From: an uncultured Desulfovibrionaceae bacterium
GTDB taxonomy: Bacteria > Desulfobacterota > Desulfovibrionia > Desulfovibrionales > Desulfovibrionaceae
Assembly: GCA_947037905.1 (NCBI GenBank)
Contig: CAMQUX010000033.1
Span: 1 to 9,993, forward strand
DNA: 9,993 bases
Reading direction: 5' to 3'
Part shown: positions 1 to 6,309 of the stretch, in pieces
Numbering within the stretch: the first letter of the stretch is position 1
How the letters are laid out: every line of letters begins with the position of its first letter
The notes under the pieces: generated by a model
Database searches by the model: none
Seen by the model: the letters and a program-made list of their open reading frames with translations, nothing else
What the model was told of the DNA's origin: nothing
Made by a program: the position numbers and the translations under genes

Positions 1-59
1 TTTCGTATAGTCAAATATTCTAATTGTTATATGATGGTTTATCTCCCCAAAAAATAGGC

Positions 60-115
60 ATAAAAAACAATAAGAGCTTCGCCATTAGAATGTAAATTAA
101 TGACGAAGCTCTTAT
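60..115 (-). terminator. Intrinsic terminator downstream of the malic enzyme gene
   Basis: A 12-bp perfect stem pairs 70-81 (ATAAGAGCTTCG) with 104-115 (CGAAGCTCTTAT). After one mismatch it continues as CATT (83-86) with AATG (99-102), leaving a 12-nt loop. Read on the minus strand, the stem is followed by TTGTTTTTT (complement of 62-70), the U-tract expected of a Rho-independent terminator. The plus-strand side has no T-run after the stem, so it most likely acts on leftward transcription from the malic enzyme gene, whose stop is about 160 nt before the stem. Confidence 0.75.
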
Positions 116-140
116 ATAATATGATTATTATTAGTTTAGG

Positions 141-180
141 CAAATACGATTGCTACGGAACAAATACGATTGTCATGTAA
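141..180. repeat. Tandem 20-bp duplication, two copies
   Basis: Two adjacent 20-bp units (141-160 and 161-180) both begin with CAAATACGATTG and match at 16 of 20 positions; the differences are all in the second half. It lies in the 3' region of the malic enzyme gene, between its stop codon and the terminator hairpin. No function is evident. A protein-binding pair at two-turn spacing or a simple slippage product are both possible. Confidence 0.7.
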
Positions 181-273
181 GAAGTATTATTAACGTATGG
201 CGAATCTAATTAGGTAGAAAGGCCATAAGAATAATAGAATAAATATAGTTATGCGACAAATTGAGCATATTTT

Positions 274-1575
274 TTATTTATAATGCTCTTCTAAAAAATC
301 AATACGTTCATGAAGTGAAAGCATTCTTATTTCTAAGTCTTTCTTATATTTATCTAAATCAAGACTAATACTTGCAACTCCAGTTTTCATAGCAGCTTCA
401 ACAACAGCAGATGCTACATTTTGCAGAATTCTTTTATCCACTGGTTTTGGAATAATATAATCTTTCCCAAAAGAAAGGCTCGAAACATTATACGCCTCAC
501 AAATTTCTTTAGGTACTTCTTTTTTTGCAAGCTCAGCAAGAGCAGTGGCAGCAGCCAGTTTCATTTCAATATTAATGGTTTTTGCTCTGCAATCTAACGC
601 GCCCCTAAAAAGAAACGGAAAACATAAAACATTATTTATCTGGTTAGGAAAGTCCGAGCGCCCCGTGCCCATAATACAATCAGGACGAGCTTTTTTTGCA
701 ATATCGTAAGCAATTTCAGGATCAGGGTTTGCGCATGCAAATATAATTGGATCTTTTGCCATGCTGATGACCATATCTGCATTTATAGCATCTTTTTGAG
801 AAAGTCCTAAAAACAAATCTGCACCTTTCATTGCATCTGCTAAAGACACATTTTCTTTTTGCATAAATTGCTCTTTAAGAGCGTTTAAATCTGTTCTTCC
901 TTTATGTATAAGCCCTTTAGAATCAAACATGAAAATTTGCTCTTTGCTCGCGCCTAATATAAGAAATAATTTTGCACACGAAATAGCAGCAGCACCAGCA
1001 CCTGAGATGATAATTTTTATATCTTCAATTTTCTTACCAGTAATTTCGAGCGAATTCATGGTGGCAGCAAGGGTTATAATCGCCGTTCCATGCTGATCAT
1101 CATGAAAAACAGGAATATCAAGCTCTTTTATGAGCGTTTCTTCTATATAAAAACATTCAGGCGCTTTAATATCTTCAAGATTAATGCCCCCAAAAGTTGG
1201 TGATATCATTTTACAAAAATCTATGAGCTTATCAGGATCATTTTGCGCAACATTTATATCATACGCATCAATATCTGCAAAAACCTTAAAAAGAATCCCT
1301 TTTCCTTCCATAACAGGCTTACCCGCTAAAGGACCAATATTTCCAAGTCCAAGCACCGCTGTTCCGTTAGATATAACGCCCACAAGGTTTTGCTTATTTG
1401 TGTACAGCCATGCATCTTCAGGATTTTCTGCAATAGCATTACATGCAACCGCTACACCTGGCGAATATGCGAGGGTTAAATCTTTTTGTGTTTTACAAGG
1501 CTTACTTGGAAGTGTTTCAATTTTTCCACTTCTTTTTCCGTGATGGTATTCTAAAGCTTCTTCCTTCGTGAACAT
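274..1575 (-). CDS. Malic enzyme (oxaloacetate-decarboxylating malate dehydrogenase), short form
   Basis: This 433-residue cytosolic enzyme oxidatively decarboxylates malate to pyruvate and CO2 with NAD+ or NADP+. The N-terminal malic domain shows LAYSPGVA with the expected catalytic Tyr37 and GKPVMEGKG with the catalytic Lys92. Metal ligands are expected at Glu134/Asp135 (NLEDIKAPE) and Asp160 (FHDDQHGTA). The C-terminal Rossmann domain begins with a dinucleotide-binding GAGAAA at 192-197. The length fits the short bacterial form; the phosphotransacetylase-like domain of MaeB proteins is absent. The ATG start has AAAGGA six bases upstream (complement of 1582-1587). The gene is transcribed away from the translation cluster, appears monocistronic and ends at the hairpin near 60-115. 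Cofactor preference cannot be read safely, so no symbol is assigned. Confidence 0.93.
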   Translation of the reverse strand: MFTKEEALEYHHGKRSGKIETLPSKPCKTQKDLTLAYSPGVAVACNAIAENPEDAWLYTNKQNLVGVISNGTAVLGLGNIGPLAGKPVMEGKGILFKVFADIDAYDINVAQNDPDKLIDFCKMISPTFGGINLEDIKAPECFYIEETLIKELDIPVFHDDQHGTAIITLAATMNSLEITGKKIEDIKIIISGAGAAAISCAKLFLILGASKEQIFMFDSKGLIHKGRTDLNALKEQFMQKENVSLADAMKGADLFLGLSQKDAINADMVISMAKDPIIFACANPDPEIAYDIAKKARPDCIMGTGRSDFPNQINNVLCFPFLFRGALDCRAKTINIEMKLAAATALAELAKKEVPKEICEAYNVSSLSFGKDYIIPKPVDKRILQNVASAVVEAAMKTGVASISLDLDKYKKDLEIRMLSLHERIDFLEEHYK

Positions 1576-1605
1576 GGCATATCCTTTGTTTTGCTAAAAG
1601 TTATC

Positions 1606-1633
1606 TTGACAAGATTTCTAAATCTCTTAAATT
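1606..1633 (+). promoter_or_regulatory. Candidate sigma-70 promoter for trmJ with an inverted repeat in its spacer
   Basis: A perfect -35 hexamer TTGACA (1606-1611) is followed after 16 bp by TAAATT (1628-1633), a 4/6 match to the -10 consensus. A 6-2-6 inverted repeat, AGATTT-CT-AAATCT (1612-1625), fills the spacer, where a repressor or activator could bind. Transcription from here would start near 1640 and leave a leader of about 130 nt before trmJ. The promoter is inferred; the hexamers and the palindrome are directly visible. Confidence 0.4.
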
Positions 1634-1714
1634 GTAAATCCCTTAGGGCATTAGCTTGCTAAAAGATTTATCAAAAAATACTACTCTTTTTTATTTTAAC
1701 TGGCAAGTTTGGAA

Positions 1715-1743
1715 AATATAAAGCAAGTTATTCTTAAACACAA
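1715..1743 (-). promoter_or_regulatory. Candidate promoter for the malic enzyme gene
   Basis: On the minus strand, TTGTGT (complement of 1738-1743) and TATATT (complement of 1715-1720, 5/6 to consensus) are separated by 17 bp. A start near 1708 would give a leader of about 130 nt. If both this and the plus-strand candidate at 1606-1633 are real, the two promoters face each other and their leaders overlap by roughly 70 nt. The -35 is poor and the region is AT-rich, so this is tentative. Confidence 0.3.
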
Positions 1744-1769
1744 ATAAATATCTCAAAAAAGAAAAATTT

Positions 1770-2672
1770 ATGAAAAACATAACAGTAATAATGGTCGGTG
1801 CGAAATATGCGGAAAATATAGGCTCAATGGTGCGAGTGTGCATGAACATGGGCGTATCAAAAGTTTCGCTAGTACTTCCTAAAGATTTCAATTTAGAAAA
1901 AGCCTACCCCCTCGCCACACACCACGGAAAGGACTTTTTAGAGCGCATAGAATTTTTTGATACTCTTAGTGATGCTTTGCAAGATTTCACCACTGCATAC
2001 GCTGTAACGGCTCGTGTGGGTGGTTGGAGAAAAGGCTTCTTTTCTGCACGTGAGGCAGGGGAGAAAATAGCAAAAGAATCGAGCATGCTTCAGCAGGCAG
2101 ATAAAGAGCGAGAAAAAATAGCAATAGTTTTTGGCGCAGAAGATAAAGGGCTGGAGAATAAGGACGTTTTTTTATGTGATCATATAATAACAATCCCCAC
2201 AACAGAAGTTTTGCGCTCGCTTAATTTGTCACACGCAGGTGCTATAATTTTATACGAAATTCATACAGCATATTTGCAGCTGCAGGATTTAGTAGCCGAT
2301 AATAAAGATAATATAGATACTAAAGATACTAAAAATAGTAATAATAGAGATGCTAGAGATTCTAGAGATGCTAAAGAAGTAAAAAATACGCAGGAGCTAG
2401 GTGTTTCTTTTCAAGAGAAAGAAGTCTTAGAAAAAGAGCTACAGAAAACATTAATAGCAGTAGATTTTTTTAAAAAGCCCAATGAGGATTACTGGATGCT
2501 TCCAATAAAGCGTTTTCTTTCAAGATTTACGCTAAGGAGTCATGAATATGCATTGCTCATGGGTATTTGCAGACAGATACAGTGGGTTTTGTCTGGCGAG
2601 AAAAAGAACGAAGATCATAAGATAAACGCTGATAAAAAGACCGCAGAGAAAAAGAACATAGTAGAAAAATAA
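1770..2672 (+). CDS. trmJ: TrmJ-like tRNA (cytidine/uridine-32) 2'-O-methyltransferase, with repeat-expanded linker
   Basis: This is a SPOUT-class (SpoU/TrmH) methyltransferase. The TrmJ family 2'-O-methylates position 32 of the tRNA anticodon loop using S-adenosylmethionine. The catalytic domain covers about residues 1-170: the N-terminal NIGSMVRVCMNMG (16-28) matches the family's N-G-R region, GAEDKGL (122-128) is motif 2, and IPTTEVLRSLNLSHA (142-156) is motif 3 of the SAM-binding knot. Residues 177-202 are a low-complexity D/N/K/R/T stretch encoded by a 9-bp tandem repeat. A TrmJ-type helical C-terminal domain follows (about 210-275), then a Lys/Glu/Asn-rich tail (276-300). At 300 residues it is longer than the roughly 250 I expect. 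No good Shine-Dalgarno sequence precedes the ATG, only an A-rich stretch. The modified nucleotide is inferred from family resemblance. Confidence 0.85.
   Translation: MKNITVIMVGAKYAENIGSMVRVCMNMGVSKVSLVLPKDFNLEKAYPLATHHGKDFLERIEFFDTLSDALQDFTTAYAVTARVGGWRKGFFSAREAGEKIAKESSMLQQADKEREKIAIVFGAEDKGLENKDVFLCDHIITIPTTEVLRSLNLSHAGAIILYEIHTAYLQLQDLVADNKDNIDTKDTKNSNNRDARDSRDAKEVKNTQELGVSFQEKEVLEKELQKTLIAVDFFKKPNEDYWMLPIKRFLSRFTLRSHEYALLMGICRQIQWVLSGEKKNEDHKINADKKTAEKKNIVEK
2298..2375 (+). repeat. In-frame 9-bp tandem repeat inside trmJ
   Basis: About 8.7 units of 9 bp run from 2298 to 2375, with a consensus close to GAT-NCT-ARA; clear examples are GATACTAAA at 2316 and 2325 and GATGCTAGA at 2349. Because the period is a multiple of three the reading frame is kept, giving residues 177-202 as repeated D-x-[KR] triplets. 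The array lies exactly between the catalytic knot and the C-terminal helical domain. The middle units (2334-2348) are degenerate. Confidence 0.85.
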
Positions 2673-3091
2673 AAGGCGATGAAAAAGATAGAAATCATAA
2701 GAAAAATTAAAATGAGATATCATAAAATCAAAAATAGAAGTGAAAAATAATAATAAAAACAAGCTAATAAGAAACGAGAACCGAGTGTTCATAAAAATTG
2801 GGAAGTAAAAAAAATAGAAAATAAGAAAATAAAAGTAAAGGATAGAAAATAAAATAAACTAAAAAGCTCGAAATAAAAATCAAAGCTCAAAAAATACGAT
2901 AAGAGATTTGAAAAGGGCTATTTTTTTATTGATAAATTTTTTGCATTTATTCTTAGTAAAGGGTATAGAAAGAAAATAAAGTGGAAAGTTTCTTGACGAA
3001 AGCATGTTTTTTATTTAGGCATAGCTACTAGTTTAGAAAATAGTTTTTTAGCAAAAGAGTTAAAAAGCTATCCGCAAACTGTCCGCAGTGT
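2673..3091. other. A-rich spacer between trmJ and ffh
   Basis: This stretch of about 420 bp has no credible gene. Up to about 2910 the plus strand is dominated by A with some G, made of short words such as AAAATAGAAAATAAG. The trmJ frame stays open for 25 codons after its TAA (2673-2747). At 2884-2927 a weak stem (AGCTC with GGGCT, one G-U pair) precedes TTTTTTT (2921-2927) and might terminate trmJ, but the 26-nt loop makes this poor. The composition becomes less biased after about 2930, where the ffh promoter candidate lies. Confidence 0.6.
2993..3021 (+). promoter_or_regulatory. Possible promoter for ffh
   Basis: TTGACG (2993-2998) is a 5/6 match to the -35 consensus. At a 17-bp spacing the -10 would be TAGGCA (3016-3021), which matches poorly. 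The start of ffh is about 80 bp downstream, a plausible leader length. The -35 hexamer is the only strong evidence. Confidence 0.3.
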
Positions 3092-3097
3092 AGGAGA
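3092..3097 (+). promoter_or_regulatory. Shine-Dalgarno site fixing the GTG start of ffh
   Basis: AGGAGA lies five bases before the GTG at 3103. The protein read from this GTG begins MFDSLSDRLS, the standard Ffh N-terminus, so the start is well supported although not ATG. Confidence 0.8.
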
Positions 3098-3102
3098 ATA
3101 GA

Positions 3103-4632
3103 GTGTTTGATAGTCTTTCCGACCGCCTAAGCTCGACCTTTAAAAAAATACGAGGTCAGGGGCATTTATCAGAAAAGAACATGCAAGAAGGCTTGCGTGA
3201 AGTACGTCTTGCGCTTTTAGAGGCAGATGTTAATTTTCATGTGGTCAAAGAGTTCATCAATCAGGTAGAAGAAAAAGCACTCGGTCAAAATATAATAAAC
3301 AGCCTCTCGCCAGAGCAGGTCTTGATAAAAATAGTAAACGATGAACTTGTGTCTCTTTTAGGAGACGAACAAGTAGGTGTCGATGTAAGTGGAAAAAAAC
3401 CAGTAAAAATAATGCTCGTAGGTTTGCAAGGCTCAGGTAAAACAACCTCGTGCGCAAAAATAGCAAATTATTTACGCAGCACGTATAAATTAAAGCCCTA
3501 CTTAGTACCTGCCGATGTGTATCGACCAGCAGCTATCGAGCAGTTAAAGGTTTTAGGCAAGCAGTTAGATATTCCAGTTTACGATTCAAATATAAATATG
3601 AATCCAGTGGATATCTGTACAAAAGCGTTAAAAGAAGCAGAACTTGCAGGGTGCGATTTAGTTTTATTTGATACTGCAGGACGTTTACATATAGACGAGC
3701 CACTCATGCAAGAGCTTTCAGCAATCAAGAAAGCGGTGCAGGTGGAGGAGATACTTTTTGTAGCAGATGCCATGACAGGGCAGGACGCAGTAAAAGTAGT
3801 TGAAAGTTTTAACGAAAAGCTTACAATAAGCGGAGTAGTTTTAACAAAGATGGACGGTGATGCACGTGGTGGTGCGGCGTTATCGCTTCGTAAAGTTACT
3901 GGTAAGAGCATAAAATTTGTTGGTTTAGGAGAGAAAGTATCTGATTTAGAACTTTTTCATCCCGAACGTATAGCGTCCCGTATTCTAGGTATGGGAGATA
4001 TAGTTAGCTTAGTTGAGAAAGCACAGTTAGAATTTAGCGAAGATGAGGCTAAAGTTTTAGCTGATAAAATGCTCCGAGCAGAGTTTGATTTGGAAGATTT
4101 TCGCTCACAAATGCGAAAAATGAAAAAATTAGGTTCTATGAAAGGCTTGCTTAAAATGATTCCTGGTCTCGGTAGCATGGCAGGTAAGCTTGGCGATATG
4201 GAAGTGCCAGAAAAAGAAATGGCACGAAGCGAAGCAATAATAAATTCCATGACAGTATTTGAGCGTCAAAACCCAAAACAAATAAATGCGAGTCGTAAAG
4301 AACGCATTGCAAAGGGTTCAGGCGTAGCAGTTGCTAAAGTAAATCAGTTGCTAAAACAATTCGAGCAAATGAATACTATGATGCAAGGTTTTATGGGAGG
4401 CGGCAAAAAAGGCAAAATGCCTCAGCTTCCTGGGGGTATGAAAATGCCATCACTTGCTGGAATGGGTGGAATGCCTGGCATGGGCGGTTTTGGTGGCGGA
4501 ATGGGTGGCATGGACGCAATGGGTGATTTTTCCATGGGTGCAGGCGAGGGTGCGAAAGCAAAGCTCAGTAAAAAAGCATTAGCAGAGCGTAAGAAGAAAA
4601 AACTTAGTAAAAAACAGCGAAAAAAACATTAA
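3103..4632 (+). CDS. ffh: Signal recognition particle GTPase Ffh (SRP54)
   Basis: Ffh binds 4.5S RNA and signal sequences emerging from the ribosome and delivers them to FtsY at the membrane. The N domain is at about 1-95. The G domain shows all GTPase motifs: P-loop GLQGSGKTT (107-115), DVYRPAA (138-144), DTAGR (190-194), TKMDGD (248-253) and GLGEK (274-278). The methionine-rich M domain (about 325-430) carries the RNA-binding region with ERQNPKQINASRKERIAKGSG. The protein has 509 residues against roughly 450 usually. The excess is an 87-residue tail (423-509) that is first Gly/Met-rich, then strongly basic (KKKKLSKKQRKKH). Translation starts at GTG. It heads the cluster and is followed by rpsP after 55 bp with no evident terminator. 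No SRP RNA gene was seen nearby. Confidence 0.98.
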   Translation: MFDSLSDRLSSTFKKIRGQGHLSEKNMQEGLREVRLALLEADVNFHVVKEFINQVEEKALGQNIINSLSPEQVLIKIVNDELVSLLGDEQVGVDVSGKKPVKIMLVGLQGSGKTTSCAKIANYLRSTYKLKPYLVPADVYRPAAIEQLKVLGKQLDIPVYDSNINMNPVDICTKALKEAELAGCDLVLFDTAGRLHIDEPLMQELSAIKKAVQVEEILFVADAMTGQDAVKVVESFNEKLTISGVVLTKMDGDARGGAALSLRKVTGKSIKFVGLGEKVSDLELFHPERIASRILGMGDIVSLVEKAQLEFSEDEAKVLADKMLRAEFDLEDFRSQMRKMKKLGSMKGLLKMIPGLGSMAGKLGDMEVPEKEMARSEAIINSMTVFERQNPKQINASRKERIAKGSGVAVAKVNQLLKQFEQMNTMMQGFMGGGKKGKMPQLPGGMKMPSLAGMGGMPGMGGFGGGMGGMDAMGDFSMGAGEGAKAKLSKKALAERKKKKLSKKQRKKH

Positions 4633-4687
4633 ATTTCTTTTTTAGTTGTTCAAAATATACATTTTATTATAATGGGGGTTCTCGAAT

Positions 4688-4927
4688 ATGGCATTAAAAA
4701 TACGCTTAACAAGAATGGGTTCTAAAAAACGTCCTTTTTACCGAATAGTAGCAATCAATAGCGAAACTCGTCGTGATGGTCGTCCTTTAGAGTATCTTGG
4801 TTACTACAATCCAATGGTAAATCCAGTTGAATTTAAAATCGATCAAGAAGCTTTAGCGAAATGGGTAGCTTGTGGAGCAAAACCAAGCGATACAGTTAAC
4901 TCGTTATTAAAAGCACTTGCGAAGTAG
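4688..4927 (+). CDS. rpsP: 30S ribosomal protein S16
   Basis: S16 is a small protein of the 30S body needed for early ribosome assembly. The 79-residue product has the family's usual length and opens with the hallmark MALKIRLTRMGSKKRPFYRIV. It continues with RDGRPLEYLGYYNP and ends in the typical GAKPSDTVNSLLK. A G-rich stretch (GGGGG, 4674-4678) nine bases before the ATG is the only available Shine-Dalgarno site and is slightly atypical. ffh lies 55 bp upstream and khpA 105 bp downstream. Cotranscription with rimM, trmD and rplS is the usual bacterial arrangement and is inferred here. Confidence 0.98.
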   Translation: MALKIRLTRMGSKKRPFYRIVAINSETRRDGRPLEYLGYYNPMVNPVEFKIDQEALAKWVACGAKPSDTVNSLLKALAK

Positions 4928-4970
4928 AAAATAATTCTTTTTCCTTAATGAGCGTATATATTGTACTTAT

Positions 4971-4991
4971 TGTTTTTTTGATAAAAAAACA
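4971..4991. repeat. Perfect A/T-tract hairpin between rpsP and khpA
   Basis: TGTTTTTTT (4971-4979) and AAAAAAACA (4983-4991) form a perfect 9-bp inverted repeat around GAT. Because it is nearly all A-T and no T-run follows on the plus strand, it is not a standard terminator. It could be a weak bidirectional terminator, a bent-DNA element or chance in AT-rich DNA. Confidence 0.5.
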
Positions 4992-5032
4992 TAAATACAT
5001 TTGATTACCACAATGGTGGAAAGGAGCTTCTC

Positions 5033-5266
5033 ATGGTCAAGGAAATGATAGAGTATATAGCTAAATCTCTTGTTGACGATCCAGATGCGGTAAAAGTATC
5101 TGAGGTTGAAGGCGAGCAGACTTCTGTAATCGAGCTAAAAGTAGCAAAAGAAGATTTAGGAAAAGTGATAGGCAAACAAGGTCGTACAGCCCGTGCTATG
5201 CGAACACTCCTTGGTGCTGCGTCAACTAAAGCACGTAAGCGTGTGGTTCTTGAAATCTTAGAATAA
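5033..5266 (+). CDS. khpA: KH-domain RNA-binding protein KhpA (YlqC family)
   Basis: This is a small cytosolic RNA-binding protein made of a single KH domain. In Gram-positives KhpA pairs with KhpB and affects cell division and small-RNA biology; its partner here is unknown. The 77-residue length is typical. The KH signature GKVIGKQGRTARAMRTLL carries the GxxG loop as G47-K-Q-G50, followed by the helix and a final beta strand (RKRVVLEIL). The ATG has a strong AAGGAG (5021-5026) six bases upstream. The position between rpsP and rimM is the standard one for this family. rimM starts 19 bp after its stop, so the two are probably cotranscribed. Confidence 0.95.
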   Translation: MVKEMIEYIAKSLVDDPDAVKVSEVEGEQTSVIELKVAKEDLGKVIGKQGRTARAMRTLLGAASTKARKRVVLEILE

Positions 5267-5285
5267 ATAGGTTTGAGTAAACTAT

Positions 5286-5939
5286 ATGCAAGAAAGAAAA
5301 TTGCTTTTACTTGCAAGTATTATGAGAGCGCACGGAATTCGTGGAGAAGTCTTTATGAGAAATTTTACAGACTCTCCACAAATTTTTGATGATCTTGATT
5401 TTTTGTACTTGAGTAAAGACGGCGCGAACGAAAAAAAGATGACCATTAAGTATGTGCGCGAGCATAAAGAGCATCTTTTAATTCAGTTTGATGAAATAAA
5501 TACACGTAATGATGCAGAATTATTACGTGGTCTTAGTGTTTATGCAGATAGTGCCGATTTAGCAGATGATGAAAATGTGTACTTGCATGAGCTAACAGAC
5601 TTTAAAATTTACTTAGAAAATGGCGATTATTTAGGGCGTATTAGTGGATTTTTAGAAGTCCCTGGTCAAGAAACTTGGATAATTGAGCATGAATCAGGCA
5701 AGGAAATATATTTCCCTGTGGTAGAAGAATTTTTACGTGATGTGAACGTAGAAGAATCAAAAATAACAATAGCACCACCAGAGGGGCTATTAGATATTTA
5801 TCTCGCAGAAAAAGAAGAAACACCTAAGCTAAAGAAACCTTCAAAGAAAAAAACTCCAGAAGAGCGAAAAATATTTAAAGAAGCTAAACGAGCAAGACTC
5901 GAGGCAGAAGAAAAAGCCAAACTAGCTATTAAAGAGTAA
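5286..5939 (+). CDS. rimM: Ribosome maturation factor RimM with basic/acidic C-terminal tail
   Basis: RimM assists maturation of the 30S head and binds ribosomal protein S19. The N-terminal RimM barrel is at about 6-88, with the conserved AHGIRGEV (15-22) and a strand ending in LRGLSVYA. The PRC-barrel domain spans about 96-174 and ends in the family-typical PEGLLDIYL (165-173). Residues 175-217 form an extra charged tail rich in Lys, Glu and Ala (for example KKPSKKKTPEERK), probably helical or disordered. The total of 217 residues compares with about 170 normally. The ribosome-binding site is weak (AGG at 5269-5271). The gene follows khpA closely, but a 495-bp spacer separates it from trmD, its usual tight neighbour. 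The stop codon is part of a 13-bp tandem repeat. Confidence 0.95.
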   Translation: MQERKLLLLASIMRAHGIRGEVFMRNFTDSPQIFDDLDFLYLSKDGANEKKMTIKYVREHKEHLLIQFDEINTRNDAELLRGLSVYADSADLADDENVYLHELTDFKIYLENGDYLGRISGFLEVPGQETWIIEHESGKEIYFPVVEEFLRDVNVEESKITIAPPEGLLDIYLAEKEETPKLKKPSKKKTPEERKIFKEAKRARLEAEEKAKLAIKE

Positions 5940-5962
5940 TGCTAAAGACTAATGCTAAAGAG
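5937..5962 (+). repeat. 13-bp tandem duplication starting at the rimM stop codon
   Basis: TAATGCTAAAGAC (5937-5949) and TAATGCTAAAGAG (5950-5962) are adjacent and differ only in the last base. The first TAA is the rimM stop codon. The end of the coding region just before it (GCTATTAAAGAG, 5925-5936) resembles the unit, suggesting local duplication at the gene end. Confidence 0.85.
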
Positions 5963-6048
5963 CAACGTCTAATAACAAATAAGTAAATTGAGTGCTACTA
6001 AGTTTCAGAGTGGGTTCTACAATAAATTTGAGAATAAATAAGCTCAGT

Positions 6049-6086
6049 AAAATTATTTGAATAAGCGTATTTGAATAATTTTTTTT
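6049..6086 (+). terminator. Terminator-like A-T hairpin after rimM
   Basis: AAAATTATT (6049-6057) pairs with AATAATTTT (6074-6082). A TG/TG internal loop is followed by an inner stem AATA/TATT closing on AGCG (6064-6067). A run of T follows the arm (to 6086). The stem is almost entirely A-T, so termination would be inefficient. It may reduce rather than stop readthrough into trmD. Confidence 0.4.
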
Positions 6087-6220
6087 ATCTTGAGAAAATG
6101 AATACTGTATTTAGTCGTTAAAAATAGGTGCTTAAAAAAATAAGCGTATAGAAAAATACGAACAGAAATATTTTGAAAAATAGATAATAGACGAAAGATA
6201 AAATATAAAGATGAAAAAAT

Positions 6221-6265
6221 GCTCAAAATGAAAGAGTTTTGATTTTTTATAAATGATTTTTGAGC
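6221..6265 (+). promoter_or_regulatory. Two competing hairpins upstream of trmD (attenuator-like)
   Basis: Hairpin 1 pairs TCAAAA (6223-6228) with TTTTGA (6237-6242) and is followed at once by TTTTTT (6243-6248), a weak terminator shape. Hairpin 2 pairs GCTCAAAA (6221-6228) with TTTTGAGC (6258-6265). Both use the same 5' arm, so only one can form. This resembles a terminator/antiterminator pair, but stems are short and AT-rich, and no leader peptide or ligand-binding domain is recognised. Confidence 0.25.
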
Positions 6266-6309
6266 TAAAATTAAGAAATAAATTAAATTTATAAATAAGT
6301 TTTACAGAT

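Noticed and set aside
1184..1543. Plus-strand 119-residue frame opposite the malic enzyme gene
   Set aside because: It is a shadow of a gene with all catalytic motifs present; no independent start signal or family resemblance.
2532..2792. Minus-strand frame for an 86-residue Phe/Leu-rich peptide
   Set aside because: It overlaps the well-supported 3' end of trmJ, and its hydrophobicity follows from the A-rich opposite strand.
2673..3102. Possible SRP RNA gene next to ffh
   Set aside because: No stable GC-containing stem or the GGAA-type tetraloop region of SRP RNA could be found in the spacer.
4646..4673. TTGTTC with TATAAT at 16 bp before rpsP
   Set aside because: The start of transcription would fall near 4680, after the G-rich ribosome-binding site and only a few bases before the ATG, so it would not yield a normal leader.
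4561..6052. Shared 13-mer AAGCTCAGTAAAA in the ffh tail (4561) and the rimM-trmD spacer (6040)
   Set aside because: One shared 13-mer is expected by chance in 10 kb of AT-rich DNA; flanks do not match.
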